Shown piece by piece: positions 16,490 through 25,637 of a stretch of DNA of 64,000 nucleotides. The translations under genes were made by a program, and so were the position numbers. The notes under the pieces were generated by a model. The model saw only the letters and a program-made list of their open reading frames with translations, was not told the origin of the DNA and searched no databases. Origin of the DNA: Propioniciclava sinopodophylli (GTDB lineage: Bacteria > Actinomycetota > Actinomycetes > Propionibacteriales > Propionibacteriaceae); assembly GCF_004324755.1 (NCBI RefSeq), contig NZ_SDMQ01000005.1, positions 62,001 to 126,000 of the forward strand, in the 5' to 3' direction. The first letter of the stretch is position 1; every line of letters begins with the position of its first letter.

Positions 16490-16822
16490 ATGGCAGACAA
16501 GGCACTCAGGGGTCAGGGTCTGGGCTCCAAGAGTCTCGCCGACCCCGCAGGTATCGAACTGGCTCCGCGCCAGGACACCGCGTTCGACTGCCCCAACGGG
16601 CACCACTTCTCCATCCCGTTCGCCGCCGAGGCGGAGCTGCCCACCGAGTGGGAGTGTCCGCGTTGTGGCCAGGTGGCACGCCGTAGCGACGGCGTCGAGC
16701 CTGAGGCCAAGGAGGTCAAGCCCGTGCGCACCCACTGGGACATGCTGCGCGAGCGCCGCTCCATCGAGGAGCTGGAGGGCATCCTGGCCGAGCGCCTGGA
16801 GGAGATCCGCAAGGAGCCGTGA
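16490..16822 (+). CDS. rbpA: RNA polymerase-binding protein RbpA
   Basis: RbpA binds the sigma-A subunit of RNA polymerase and stabilises open complexes at actinobacterial promoters. The 110-residue length is normal. The N-terminal tail (LRGQGLGSKSLADPAGIEL) is followed by the zinc core, which has CPNGHHF near residue 31 and CPRCGQ near residue 53. The basic linker and the C-terminal sigma-interacting helix (HWDMLRERRSIEELEGILAE) complete the family layout. GGGAGG lies 6 nt before the ATG. A SigR-like promoter precedes it. It converges with fxsA, 3 bases apart. Confidence 0.95.
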   Translation: MADKALRGQGLGSKSLADPAGIELAPRQDTAFDCPNGHHFSIPFAAEAELPTEWECPRCGQVARRSDGVEPEAKEVKPVRTHWDMLRERRSIEELEGILAERLEEIRKEP

Positions 16823-16825
16823 CGG

Positions 16826-17332
16826 CTACCGCTCGACCTCCCCACGGATGACCGTGGGGTCGTCGGGGCGGGGCCGCCGCTGCGCGTCCTCGACCGCCTC
16901 GCCACGCACGACCGTGTCGGGGCGCAGCTTGGTCTCGAGCAGGTCGGCCTGGTCGCGGTAACGGCGGGTCGCTGCGTTCAGCACGGCCTGGATGCCCCGC
17001 CGGGCCAGCGGCCGCGTGGCGGGCACCAGGCAGAGGATGCCCAGCACGTCGGTGACGAAGCCCGGCAGCATCAGCAGCAGGCCCCCCACGAGCACCAGCG
17101 CGGCGTCCGAAACCTTGCGGCCCACGGCGTCCGGGTCGTCCCGCGCCTCGCGCAGGGACGCCCACGCCTTGCCGCCCTCCCGCCGCAGCAGGAAGCCCCC
17201 GACCGCCGCCAGCGCGAGCAGGACCAGCAGCGTCCACCCCACGCCGATCTCGCCGGCGACCCACACCAGCAGGGCGATCTCAGCGACCGCGAGGACGCCG
17301 AGGCCGACCAGGACCCAGGTGGCCTTCCTCAT
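16826..17332 (-). CDS. fxsA: FxsA family membrane protein
   Basis: This 168-residue protein has an N-terminal membrane helix pair (about residues 4-25 and 30-49). A further pair around residues 76-101 contains GGLLLMLPGFVTDVLGILCL, the FxsA signature with the Pro-Gly turn. A charged cytoplasmic tail follows. In E. coli FxsA affects exclusion of phage T7 by the F plasmid; its cellular role is otherwise unclear. Its ATG overlaps the stop of the mannose synthase gene (ATGA), forming the lnt-ppm-fxsA operon. Confidence 0.9.
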   Translation of the reverse strand: MRKATWVLVGLGVLAVAEIALLVWVAGEIGVGWTLLVLLALAAVGGFLLRREGGKAWASLREARDDPDAVGRKVSDAALVLVGGLLLMLPGFVTDVLGILCLVPATRPLARRGIQAVLNAATRRYRDQADLLETKLRPDTVVRGEAVEDAQRRPRPDDPTVIRGEVER

Positions 17333-18192
17333 CGGGAGCCTCCCTTGCGCCTGTCGCGGACCGCGTCGGACGCCGCGCGCGACACCGCGCCCACGAACCG
17401 CCCGGCGCTCTCCCCCGCGTGCTGGGCGCGCCCGCTGCCGCGCGTCAGGGCCTTCTTCAGCTGTGCCCCCCGGTGCCTGAGGCCGAGCTCGGTGGTGCGG
17501 ATCATCGCCTCCTTGACGACGTCCCCGCTCATCTTCGACTCACCAGCGGTGCGCTCAATGAACTCGATCGGCACCTCGACGATGCGGTAGCCACGCTTGT
17601 GGGCGTTCCAGGTCAGGTCGCGCTGGATGCCGTAGCCCTGCCCATCGATCGGGTCGTCCAGGATGGCGCGCAGCGTGTCGGCGCGGAAGGCGTTGAGGCC
17701 GCCGGTGATGTCCTTGACCGGCAGGCCGAGCATGAGGCGGGTGTAGATCGAACCGCCGCGGCTGAGCAGCTCGCGGTGCAGGGGCCAGTTCACGACCGAG
17801 CCTCCCGGCACCCAGCGGGAACCCTTGACCATGTCGGCTCCGTGCAGCGCCTCCAGCACGCGGGGCAACTGCTCGGGCTGGTGCGAGCCGTCGGCGTCGA
17901 ACTCGACGACCACGTCGTAGCCCTGCTCGAGCGCCCAGGCGAAGCCTGCCTTGTAGGCGGCGCCCAGGCCCTCCTTGCCGACGCGATGCAGGACGTGGAC
18001 GTGGTCGTCGGACGCGGCCAGCTCGTCGGCCCGGTCGCCGGTGCCGTCGGGCGAGTTGTCGTCCACGACGAGGATGTGCGCCTCCGGCACCGAGGCGCGC
18101 AGCCGTCCGGTGATCATGTCCACGTTGTCGATCTCGTTGTAGGTCGGGATGATGACCAGGATCTTCCCGAGATCGGCGTAGTGCTGGGCCAT
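17329..18192 (-). CDS. ppm1: Polyprenol monophosphomannose synthase
   Basis: This GT2 glycosyltransferase moves mannose from GDP-mannose to polyprenol phosphate, making the donor for extracytoplasmic mannosylation of proteins and lipoglycans. The 287-residue protein has ILVIIPTYNEIDNVDMI near residue 11, VVDDNSPDGTGDRADEL near residue 42 and VVEFDADGSHQPEQLPRV near residue 95 (metal-binding DAD). GSRWVPGG is near residue 122 and the QRDLTWNAHKRGY region near 194. There is no fused Lnt domain; lnt is a separate gene 5 nt upstream. In mycobacteria the two activities are fused or paired, so the context fits. Confidence 0.92.
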   Translation of the reverse strand: MAQHYADLGKILVIIPTYNEIDNVDMITGRLRASVPEAHILVVDDNSPDGTGDRADELAASDDHVHVLHRVGKEGLGAAYKAGFAWALEQGYDVVVEFDADGSHQPEQLPRVLEALHGADMVKGSRWVPGGSVVNWPLHRELLSRGGSIYTRLMLGLPVKDITGGLNAFRADTLRAILDDPIDGQGYGIQRDLTWNAHKRGYRIVEVPIEFIERTAGESKMSGDVVKEAMIRTTELGLRHRGAQLKKALTRGSGRAQHAGESAGRFVGAVSRAASDAVRDRRKGGSR

Positions 18193-18197
18193 GCGGG

Positions 18198-19775
18198 TCA
18201 ACTCCTCACTGGGCCGGCACACGCCGGCACACCCTCCAGTGTCCCACTTCGGCCAAGGCGACGCCGGGCGACGAGACCGAGGACCACCCCGACCGCCCCC
18301 TGAGCCGCCAGCAGGTACTCCACCCAGCGGGCGGCGGTCATCGCCGGCGTGGTGGTCGAGCGCAGCGCCATGGTGTGGACGCCGTGGGCACCGACCGAGT
18401 CGGGGGCGCGGTCGAGCACCTCGCCGCGCTGCCCGATGAGGCCGGAGATCCCGGACGTCGTGACCACCAGCACCTCGCGGCGCATCTCGGCGGCGCGCAC
18501 GCGGGTGGCGGCGAACTGCTGGTCGATCTGGATCGTGCCCTGGTACATGGCGTTGCTCGACTGGACGATCACCAACTGACCCTCGCGGGCGGCGTCGTAG
18601 ACGGTCTCGGGGTAGATGACCTCGTAGCAGATCGCCACTCCCGCCTGCACCGTCCGGCCGTCGGGCAGCGGCGCCTCGAACGACCCCGGCGTGGTGCCCG
18701 GCACGGACTGGTGGCCGACGTAGGCCAGCTGCGGGACCAAGGGCAGGAAGAAGTCGCGGAACGGGATCCATTCGCCGAACGGCACGAGGTTGCGCTTGGC
18801 GTAGACGAGTTCGGGGCCCGCGGCGTCCCACCACACGGCGACGGTCTGCCGCTCCTGGCGCGCCTCGTCGGTGTAGATCGACCCGACGAGGATGGGCAGG
18901 CCGGCGGCGTCCACCGCCGTCTGGACCATGAGTTTGGTGGGGGCGTCCTGACGGGGGTCCAGGTCGGTGGAGTTCTCGGGCCAGGCGATGAAGTCGGGCC
19001 GGGGCCACCTGCCGGCCGCGACGTCGGCCATGAGGGCCTCCGTGCCGGCCAGTGAGTTCGCCGTCACCGTGCGAGCCGGGCCCAGCCCGTACACGCCGCC
19101 GCCGGGGGCGCCGGGCTGCACCCAGCCCACGTCGACGCTGCCCTCGTCCGGGGCGTCCGGCAGCCACGCGAGCCCGGCCAGGCCCACGCCGACCGTCGCC
19201 AGCCCAACGCCCAGCAGCGCGCCCGCGCGCGCCACGCCGGGCCGCGAGACGACGTGGGCGAGCAGGTGCCCGAGCAGGGCCACGAGGAAGGTCACCGAGG
19301 CCGCGCCGGTGAGCGGGTAGAAGCCGGCCAGCCAGGAGTCGAGTTGGGTGTAGCCCAGCCGCATCCAGGCGAACCCGTCGAAGGGGAACACCGAGGTGAC
19401 GAACTCCATCAGCGTCCACGCCCCCGCGCCCCACAGGGGAGCCCAGCGCAGGCGTCCGGTCAGGTGCAGGGCGGCGCCGAGGGCGGCCAGGAAGAGGCTC
19501 ATCACCAGCGACAGCCCGGCGTAGGACAGCACCATGATCGAGGTCTGCCAGATGAGCGAGGTGAACATGAAGGTGAGGCCGAACGTCCAGCCTACGGCGG
19601 CGCCGGCGAGCACCCCGCCCGTGCGCGACGTGGCCCACGCCAGCAGGGCGACGGCCACGAACGCCAGCGGCCACGCGTTGAAAGGCTGGAAGGACGCCGT
19701 GGCCAGCAGGCCGCCCACACCCGCGATGGGCGCCAGCACCCACCACGGCAGCTTCGGGCGGGCCTGCGATGTCAC
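18198..19775 (-). CDS. lnt: Apolipoprotein N-acyltransferase
   Basis: Lnt adds a third acyl chain to the N-terminal Cys of lipoproteins in the membrane. The 525-residue protein has about seven N-terminal membrane helices (residues 10-205), then a nitrilase-like domain. The expected Glu-Lys-Cys triad is visible in WPENS, YAKRNLVPFGEW and GVAICYEVIYPE, so it should be active. A last membrane helix lies near residue 495. GTG 19775 gives the start. It lies 5 nt upstream of the polyprenol mannose synthase gene, an arrangement conserved in actinobacteria. The divergent dipeptidase starts 30 bases away. Confidence 0.93.
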   Translation of the reverse strand: MTSQARPKLPWWVLAPIAGVGGLLATASFQPFNAWPLAFVAVALLAWATSRTGGVLAGAAVGWTFGLTFMFTSLIWQTSIMVLSYAGLSLVMSLFLAALGAALHLTGRLRWAPLWGAGAWTLMEFVTSVFPFDGFAWMRLGYTQLDSWLAGFYPLTGAASVTFLVALLGHLLAHVVSRPGVARAGALLGVGLATVGVGLAGLAWLPDAPDEGSVDVGWVQPGAPGGGVYGLGPARTVTANSLAGTEALMADVAAGRWPRPDFIAWPENSTDLDPRQDAPTKLMVQTAVDAAGLPILVGSIYTDEARQERQTVAVWWDAAGPELVYAKRNLVPFGEWIPFRDFFLPLVPQLAYVGHQSVPGTTPGSFEAPLPDGRTVQAGVAICYEVIYPETVYDAAREGQLVIVQSSNAMYQGTIQIDQQFAATRVRAAEMRREVLVVTTSGISGLIGQRGEVLDRAPDSVGAHGVHTMALRSTTTPAMTAARWVEYLLAAQGAVGVVLGLVARRRLGRSGTLEGVPACAGPVRS

Positions 19776-19805
19776 CCGCGCAGCCTACCGGGCTAGGGTT
19801 CAGCC

Positions 19806-21140
19806 ATGACCGACCTGCGTGACCGTGTGAAGGCCCTGATCCCCGGCGTCCTCGAGGACCTCTCCCGCTTGGTCGCGATCCCGTCGGTGAGTTCGCTGCC
19901 CGACCACCACGGCGACGTGCAGGCCACCGCCGAGGCCGTCGCGCAGTACGCCCGCGACCTGGGCTGCCCCGACGTCCGCATCATCGCCGAGGGCGGCCAG
20001 CCCGCCGTCATCGCCCGGTTCCCCGCGCCCGAGGGTGCGCCCACCGTCTGCCTGTACGCCCACCACGACGTGCAGCCCACCGGCGACCGCGCCCTGTGGA
20101 CCTCCGACCCCTTCCAGGTCACCCGCCGCGACGGGCGCCTCTACGGGCGCGGCGTCGTCGACGACAAGGCCGGCATCGCCGTCCACCTCGCCGCGCTGCG
20201 GGCCTTCGACGGCAAGCCCCCGGTCGGGGTGACCCTGTTCGTGGAGGGCGAGGAGGAGGTCGGCTCCCCCACCCTGGAGGCCATCATGGCCGAGCACGCC
20301 GACCTGCTCGCCGCCGACGTCTACGTCATCTGCGACTCGGCCAACTGGGAGGTCGGGACGCCCGCGTTCACGACCGCGCTGCGCGGCCTCTCGGACGTCG
20401 TGGTCCAGGTCGACACGCTGGACCACGCGCTGCACTCGGGCCAGTACGGCGGCGTCGCGCCGGACGCCCTGACCACGCTGGTGCGCCTGCTCGCCACCCT
20501 GCACGACGCGGACGGCAACGTCGCGGTGCAGGGCCTGGTGACCGAGGAGCCCTTCGCCCTGGAGTACCCCGAGGAGCGCCTCCGCGCCGAGACCGGCCTG
20601 CTGGAGGGCGTCCGGTTCACCGGCACCGGACCGGCCGCCGACCGCCTGTGGGGGCGTCCGTCGGTCACCGTGCTGGCGATCGACTGCACCCGCGTGGCCG
20701 ACGCGTCGAACACGCTCGCGCCGTCCGCCCGCGCCAAGGTGAGCATGCGGCTGGCCCCCAGCCAGGACGCCGACGCCGCGCTCGCCGCCCTCAAGCAGCA
20801 CCTGCTGGACCACGCCCCCTTCGGGGCCCGCGTCACGTTCGGGCACGCCGAGGCCGCGGACGGGTCCCTGGTCACGCTGTCGGGCGACGTCGCGGAGGCG
20901 GCCCGGGTGGCGTACTCCGAGGCCTTCGGCACCGACGTCGTCGAGGTCGGCCAGGGCGGCTCGATCCCCCTCGTGGGCGCCTTCCAGAAGGCGTTCCCGA
21001 ACGCCGCGGTGCTGGTCACCGGCGTGGTCGACCCGGACTCCCGCATGCACGGCATCGACGAGTCCTTCGACCTGTCCGACTTCACCAGCGCCTGCATCGC
21101 CGAGGCGACGCTCCTGGCCCGTCTGGCGCCGGGGGCCTGA
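19806..21140 (+). CDS. M20 family dipeptidase
   Basis: This cytoplasmic zinc exopeptidase is 444 residues long. Its metal and catalytic motifs are YAHHDVQPTGD near residue 82, GRGVVDDKAG near residue 115 (bridging Asp) and LFVEGEEEVGS near residue 146 (catalytic Glu-Glu). GQGGSIPLVGAFQKAF is near residue 382 and the final zinc His lies in MHGIDESFDLSDF near 418. Length and motifs match the DapE-like/CNDP dipeptidase group rather than a succinylase. TAGGGT (19794-19799) lies 6 nt before the ATG, so the mRNA is probably leaderless. Substrate specificity cannot be read. Confidence 0.88.
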   Translation: MTDLRDRVKALIPGVLEDLSRLVAIPSVSSLPDHHGDVQATAEAVAQYARDLGCPDVRIIAEGGQPAVIARFPAPEGAPTVCLYAHHDVQPTGDRALWTSDPFQVTRRDGRLYGRGVVDDKAGIAVHLAALRAFDGKPPVGVTLFVEGEEEVGSPTLEAIMAEHADLLAADVYVICDSANWEVGTPAFTTALRGLSDVVVQVDTLDHALHSGQYGGVAPDALTTLVRLLATLHDADGNVAVQGLVTEEPFALEYPEERLRAETGLLEGVRFTGTGPAADRLWGRPSVTVLAIDCTRVADASNTLAPSARAKVSMRLAPSQDADAALAALKQHLLDHAPFGARVTFGHAEAADGSLVTLSGDVAEAARVAYSEAFGTDVVEVGQGGSIPLVGAFQKAFPNAAVLVTGVVDPDSRMHGIDESFDLSDFTSACIAEATLLARLAPGA

Positions 21141-21147
21141 GGCGGGA

Positions 21148-21594
21148 TCAGACGAGCGGGCGGTCCGCGAAGGGCACGCTGAGGACGAGCTGGGTCTCGG
21201 TGTTGGCGTGCCCGCGTACGCGGATCTCGGTGAGCACCCGCTCGAGATCGGCGGGGGTCTCCACCTGCGCGATGACCACGTAGGAGGCGCGGCCGGCGAC
21301 CGAGTAGCAGGCCGTCACTTCGGGCAGCTCGGCCAGGCGCGGGGGCAGGTCGGTGTCCTCCAGCGGGTCGGACGTGGTCACCGAGATGAAGGCCGTCAGG
21401 AGCTTGCCGAGCGCCGCCGGGTCGATGATCGCGCGGTAGCCCGTGATCACGCCGCGCTGCTCCAGCCGGCGGACGCGCTGTTGCGCGGCCGAGGTCGACA
21501 GCCCGGTGGCCTTGCCGATGTCGGTGTAGGACATGCGCCCGTCCCGCGCCAGCAAGCTGAGAATCTGGGTGTCGAGGTCCTCCATGGCGACCAT
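21148..21594 (-). CDS. Lrp/AsnC family transcriptional regulator
   Basis: This 148-residue feast/famine regulator has an N-terminal winged helix (MSYTDIGKATGLSTSAAQQR, then RVRRLEQRGVITGYRA) and a C-terminal RAM/ligand domain (TAFISVT, then LPEVTACYSVAGRASYVV). The start may be ATG 21594 or ATG 21585; neither has a clear ribosome site. It is divergent from the exonuclease gene, whose start lies only 20 bases away. Its stop lies 8 bases from the convergent dipeptidase. Such regulators often control an adjacent amino-acid gene; here that is speculative. Confidence 0.88.
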   Translation of the reverse strand: MVAMEDLDTQILSLLARDGRMSYTDIGKATGLSTSAAQQRVRRLEQRGVITGYRAIIDPAALGKLLTAFISVTTSDPLEDTDLPPRLAELPEVTACYSVAGRASYVVIAQVETPADLERVLTEIRVRGHANTETQLVLSVPFADRPLV

Positions 21595-21613
21595 GCTGGC
21601 ACACTCGTGACCC

Positions 21614-22552
21614 ATGGAAGACCGCCGCACACTACTTCTTGACTCCGCAAGCCTGTACTTCCGGGCTTTCTTCGGTCTCCCGGACTCGATGCGAGACAAG
21701 GACGGCCACCAAGTCAACGCCGTGCGGGGCCTGCTCGACTTCCTGGCCAGATTCATCACCGACTACTCCCCCACCCACGTGGCCTGCTGCTGGGACGACG
21801 CCTGGCGTCCGGCCTGGCGGGTGGAGCTCGTGCCCAGCTACAAGGCGCACCGCGTCGTGCGCGCCGACCCCGCCGGCGGCTGGGTGGAGGAGGTGCCCGC
21901 CGAGCTGGTCGGCCAGGTGCCGTGGATCCGCGCCACGCTGGACGCCCTGGGCCTCCCGATCGTCGGGGCGGCCGACCACGAGGCGGACGACGTGATCGCC
22001 ACCCTCGCCACCCGTTCCACCTGGCCGGTCGACGTCGTGACCGGCGACCGCGACCTGTTCCAGCTCGTCGACGACGCGGCGGGCGTCCGCGTGCTCTACG
22101 TGGGCCGGGGCGTCGCGAAGCACGAGCGCATCGACGACGCGTGGCTACAGGCCAAGTACGGCATCACCGGCGCCGGGTACGTCGACTTCGCCGTGCTGCG
22201 GGGCGACCCCTCCGACGGACTGCCCGGCGTGAAGGGCATCGGCGAGAAGACCGCCTCGTCGCTGATCGGGCGCTACGGCGACCTGGACGGCATCGTGGCC
22301 AACGCGGCGAAGCTGTCCCCCGGCGTCCAGCGCTCGCTGGCCGCGGCGATGGACTACCTCGGGCCCGCCCGCGAGGTGGTGGGCGCCGTTCGCACCCTCG
22401 ACCTGCCGGACGTGGACCTCACCCTGCCGTCCGTCCCGAAGGACCTCGACCTCTTCGCCGCGCTCGCCGACGAACTGCAGCTCGGCGGCAGCGCCGACCG
22501 GATCGTGGCCGCGATGGCGGCCGCGGGTCAGCGCGCCGGGCGCAGCACGTAG
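21614..22552 (+). CDS. 5'-3' exonuclease (PolA N-terminal domain family)
   Basis: This stand-alone flap-type nuclease is 312 residues long and lacks any polymerase domain. It begins LLLDSASLYFRAFFGLPDSM (first metal Asp), has ACCWDDAWRPAWRVEL near residue 57 and the AADHEADDVIATLA and DVVTGDRDLFQLV metal clusters near 114 and 136. GDPSDGLPGVKGIGEKTASSL near residue 195 is the helix-hairpin-helix DNA-binding motif. It may remove RNA primers or flaps alongside Pol I. The start at ATG 21614 lies in the short divergent region shared with the Lrp gene. The 3' end overlaps metW by 25 bases. Confidence 0.9.
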   Translation: MEDRRTLLLDSASLYFRAFFGLPDSMRDKDGHQVNAVRGLLDFLARFITDYSPTHVACCWDDAWRPAWRVELVPSYKAHRVVRADPAGGWVEEVPAELVGQVPWIRATLDALGLPIVGAADHEADDVIATLATRSTWPVDVVTGDRDLFQLVDDAAGVRVLYVGRGVAKHERIDDAWLQAKYGITGAGYVDFAVLRGDPSDGLPGVKGIGEKTASSLIGRYGDLDGIVANAAKLSPGVQRSLAAAMDYLGPAREVVGAVRTLDLPDVDLTLPSVPKDLDLFAALADELQLGGSADRIVAAMAAAGQRAGRST

Positions 22553-23139
22553 ACGGCGGCGCCGGCCATCAGGTTCGGCAGCCGGCCGTACATGCGCAGG
22601 CGGCGTCCGGCCTGGGAGTACGTGTAGCGCCGGTCGACCACAAGGTCGAGCCGGGCGAAGAGGTCCTCCAGATCGACCAGCGTGGTGAAGCGCAGGTTGG
22701 GTGTGTTGTACCACGCGTACGGCAGCTCCTTGCTCACCGGCATGCGCCCGTTCATGAGCCGCACGCGGTTGGGCAGGTAGCCGAAGTTCGGCACCGACAC
22801 GACCATACGCTCGGCGACGCGCCCCATCTGCGACAGGACGAACTCCGGCCGCAGCATCGTCTGGAGAGTGCGTGACAGGACGACGACGTCGTAGCTCTCG
22901 TCGTCGATGTCGACCAGCGCCTCCTCCACATCCCTCTCCAGGACGGGGACGCCTTTGCGAATGGCGCCGACCACCTTGTCGGGATCGATCTCGACGCCGG
23001 TGGCGGAGCAGCCCTTGGTGGCCATCAGGTGCGCCAGCAGCGTGCCCGTGCCGCAGCCGAGGTCGAGCACCCGGGAGCCGGGGAAGACCTGGCCGGCGAT
23101 GAGCTCCAGGTCGAGGCGGAGGCCTGCGGCGTTGATCAT
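22528..23139 (-). CDS. metW: Methionine biosynthesis protein MetW
   Basis: This 203-residue SAM-dependent methyltransferase-fold protein works with MetX in homoserine acylation/methionine synthesis in several bacteria. The SAM-binding motif VLDLGCGTGTLL is near residue 24, DVEEAL follows near 70, and the downstream VVLSRTLQTM and VSVPNFGYLPNRVRLM segments are typical of MetW. Its ATG overlaps the metX stop (ATGA), so it is the third gene of the metY-metX-metW operon. The convergent exonuclease gene overlaps its 3' end. Confidence 0.9.
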   Translation of the reverse strand: MINAAGLRLDLELIAGQVFPGSRVLDLGCGTGTLLAHLMATKGCSATGVEIDPDKVVGAIRKGVPVLERDVEEALVDIDDESYDVVVLSRTLQTMLRPEFVLSQMGRVAERMVVSVPNFGYLPNRVRLMNGRMPVSKELPYAWYNTPNLRFTTLVDLEDLFARLDLVVDRRYTYSQAGRRLRMYGRLPNLMAGAAVYVLRPAR

Positions 23140-24278
23140 GCGTCCTCCAGCGCCCGGTCGAAATAGGCCTTCAGCGTCGCGTGGTAGGCCGGGTCGGCCA
23201 GCAGGAACGAGTCGTGCCCGTAGGCCGACTTCAGCTCGCGGAACGTCACCGGCAGGCGGTTCGACTCCAGGTGGCGGACGATGCGCAGCGAGTGCTCGGT
23301 GGAGAAGCGCCAGTCGGTGTCGAACGAGAGCACGAGGTACCGGACGGGGTGCTCGCGCACCCGGTCCAGCGCCCCGGCGTTGGAGAACGGGTCGAAGTAG
23401 TCCATGACGCGCGTCAGGTACAGGTAGCTCAGGGCGTCGAACCGCTCCAGGAAGGCGGTGCCCTGGTGGTCGAGGTAGCTCTCGACGGCGAAGTCGATGC
23501 CGAAGCCGCGCCGGGACGTCTCGAACTGGGGCGCCCGGCCGAACTTCTCGGTGAAGGCGTCCTCGGACAGGTAGGTGATGTGGGCCATCATCCGCGCGAT
23601 GGACAGCCCGACGGCGGGGCTGGTGCCCTCGGCGGCGTACTGGCCGTTCTTGAACTGCCGGTCGGCCATGATGGCCCGTCGCGCGACGGCTGAGAACGCA
23701 ATGTTCTGGGCTGTCAGGCGGCTGGAGGACGCAACCACGACAGCGTGCGCGAGTTCGTCGGGGTGGTCCAGTGACCACTGCAGCGCCTGCATGCCGCCGA
23801 GCGACCCGCCGACCACGGCGAGCAGCCGGTCGATGCCCAGGTGGGCCAGCAGCGCGCGGTGCACGGTGACGAAGTCGGCGACCTCCAGCAGCGGGAAGTC
23901 CAGCCCGTAGGCCGTCCCCGTCTCGGGGTTCTCCGAGGAGGGGCCGGTCGTGCCCTGGCACCCGCCCAGCAGGTTCGCCGAGATGACGAAGAAGCGGTCG
24001 GTGTCCAGCGGCTTGCCGGGGCCGATCAGGTTGTCCCACCAGCCAGGGCGGGTGGCCCCCTCGTGGAAGCCGGCGGCGTGGGCGTCCCCGGTCAGCGCGT
24101 GGCAGATGAAGACCGCGTTCGAGCGGTCGGCGTTGAGGGTGCCGTACGTCTCGTAGGCGACGTCAACGGGGCCGAGCGTGGCCCCGCTGACCAGCACGAG
24201 CGGATCGCTGTCGGAGAACAGCCGGACGGTCGACGTCGCGACGACGCCGACCGATCCGGGTTCCCCGTGCGTGGTCAC
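23136..24278 (-). CDS. metX: Homoserine O-acetyltransferase
   Basis: This enzyme acetylates homoserine with acetyl-CoA, supplying the substrate of MetY. The 380-residue alpha/beta hydrolase has the MetX motifs NLLGGCQGTTGPSS and the nucleophile elbow GGSLGGMQALQW (catalytic Ser), with the acid in SFDTDWRFS and the catalytic His in SAYGHDSFLL near the end. Start GTG 24278 overlaps the metY stop (GTGA). A longer open frame upstream runs through metY and is not real. Both flanking overlaps indicate translational coupling. Confidence 0.93.
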   Translation of the reverse strand: MTTHGEPGSVGVVATSTVRLFSDSDPLVLVSGATLGPVDVAYETYGTLNADRSNAVFICHALTGDAHAAGFHEGATRPGWWDNLIGPGKPLDTDRFFVISANLLGGCQGTTGPSSENPETGTAYGLDFPLLEVADFVTVHRALLAHLGIDRLLAVVGGSLGGMQALQWSLDHPDELAHAVVVASSSRLTAQNIAFSAVARRAIMADRQFKNGQYAAEGTSPAVGLSIARMMAHITYLSEDAFTEKFGRAPQFETSRRGFGIDFAVESYLDHQGTAFLERFDALSYLYLTRVMDYFDPFSNAGALDRVREHPVRYLVLSFDTDWRFSTEHSLRIVRHLESNRLPVTFRELKSAYGHDSFLLADPAYHATLKAYFDRALEDA

Positions 24279-25558
24279 GCAGACAGCGCCTGGTCCAGGT
24301 CGGCGATGATGTCGTCGACGTTCTCGATGCCGATCGAAAGGCGGACGCCCTCGGGCGCCACGCCGGCGTCCACGAGCTCGGACTCGGTGAGCTGACTGTG
24401 CGTCGTGGTGGCGTTGTGGATCGCCAGGCTCTTCGCGTCGCCGATGTTGGCCAGGTGGCTGAACAGGCTGAGCGCCTCGATGAAGCGCGAGCCGCCCTCG
24501 CGGCCCGACTTCAGGCCGAACGCCACCAGACCGCTGCAACCCCGGCCATCGAGGACGCGCTGGGCCGCCTCGTGGTACGGGTCGGACTCCAGGCCCGGGT
24601 AGCGAACCCAGGCGACGCGGTCGTCGGCCTCGAGGAACTTCGCCACGGCCAGCGCGTTGGCGCTGTGGCGCTCCATGCGCAGGTGCAGCGTTTCCATGCC
24701 GAGGATCGCCTGGAAGGCGTTGAACGGCGAGATCGCGGCGCCGGTGTTGCGCAGCAGCACCGTCCGGGCCCGGATGATGTAGGCGGCCGGCCCGGCGGCG
24801 TCGGTCCAGACCACGCCGTGGTAGGCGCCGTCGGGGGCGGTCAGGTTCGGGAAGCGGTCCGCGTGCGCCGCCCAGTCGAACTTCCCGGAGTCGACGATGA
24901 CGCCGCCCATCGAGGTGCCGTTGCCGGTCAGGTACTTGGTGGTGGCGTGAACGGCGATGTCGGCGCCGTGATCGAAGACGCGGCACAGGTACGGGGTGGC
25001 CGCGGTGTTGTCGATGACCAGCGGCAGGCCGAGCGCGTGGGCGGCCTCGGCCCACGCCTCGATGTCGAGCACGTTGAGGGCCGGGTTGCCGAGGCTCTCG
25101 CCGAAGACGAGCTTGGTGCGGTCGTCCACCACGCCGGCCAGCGCGGACGGGTCGTCGGGGTCGACGAAGCGGGTCTCGATACCGAACTGCGGCAGCGTGT
25201 GGGCGAACAGCGCGTAGGTGCCGCCGTACAGCTTGGAGCTGGCGACGATGTTGTCGCCTGCCCCGGCCAGGGTGAGCACCGCGTAGGTGACCGCGGCGGC
25301 GCCGGACGCCGTGGCGAGCGAGGCCAGGCCGCCCTCCAGCGCCGTGACCCGCTCCTCCAGGACGTTCTGGGTCGGGTTCATGATGCGCGTATAGATGTTG
25401 CCGGTCTTGCGCAGCGCGAAGAGATCTGCCGCGTGCTGGGTGTCGTCGAAGACGTAGCTGGTGGTCTGGTAGATCGGCACCGCGCGGGCGTTGGTCGCCG
25501 GGTCGGCCTGCTCCTGGCCGGCGTGGACCGCCAGGGTCTCGATGCGTCGGTCGCTCAT
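24275..25558 (-). CDS. metY: O-acetylhomoserine aminocarboxypropyltransferase/sulfhydrylase
   Basis: This PLP enzyme makes homocysteine from O-acetylhomoserine and sulfide. The 427-residue protein has ETLAVHAGQEQADPATNARA at the start, the YTRIMNPTQNVLEERV substrate-loop motif near residue 57, and the PLP Lys in DIAVHATTKYLTGNGTSMGG near residue 210. Length over 420 residues favours MetY over MetB. GGAGG lies 6 nt before ATG 25558. It is the first gene of the metYXW operon. I saw no SAM-responsive riboswitch in the short region between it and thpR. Confidence 0.93.
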   Translation of the reverse strand: MSDRRIETLAVHAGQEQADPATNARAVPIYQTTSYVFDDTQHAADLFALRKTGNIYTRIMNPTQNVLEERVTALEGGLASLATASGAAAVTYAVLTLAGAGDNIVASSKLYGGTYALFAHTLPQFGIETRFVDPDDPSALAGVVDDRTKLVFGESLGNPALNVLDIEAWAEAAHALGLPLVIDNTAATPYLCRVFDHGADIAVHATTKYLTGNGTSMGGVIVDSGKFDWAAHADRFPNLTAPDGAYHGVVWTDAAGPAAYIIRARTVLLRNTGAAISPFNAFQAILGMETLHLRMERHSANALAVAKFLEADDRVAWVRYPGLESDPYHEAAQRVLDGRGCSGLVAFGLKSGREGGSRFIEALSLFSHLANIGDAKSLAIHNATTTHSQLTESELVDAGVAPEGVRLSIGIENVDDIIADLDQALSA

Positions 25559-25637
25559 GGGGATTCCTCCGGGTCGGCCGGCACGGGGTCGGCGCTGCGT
25601 AGCCTCACCCTAGGGCTGACCGGGAGTGGTCGAACCT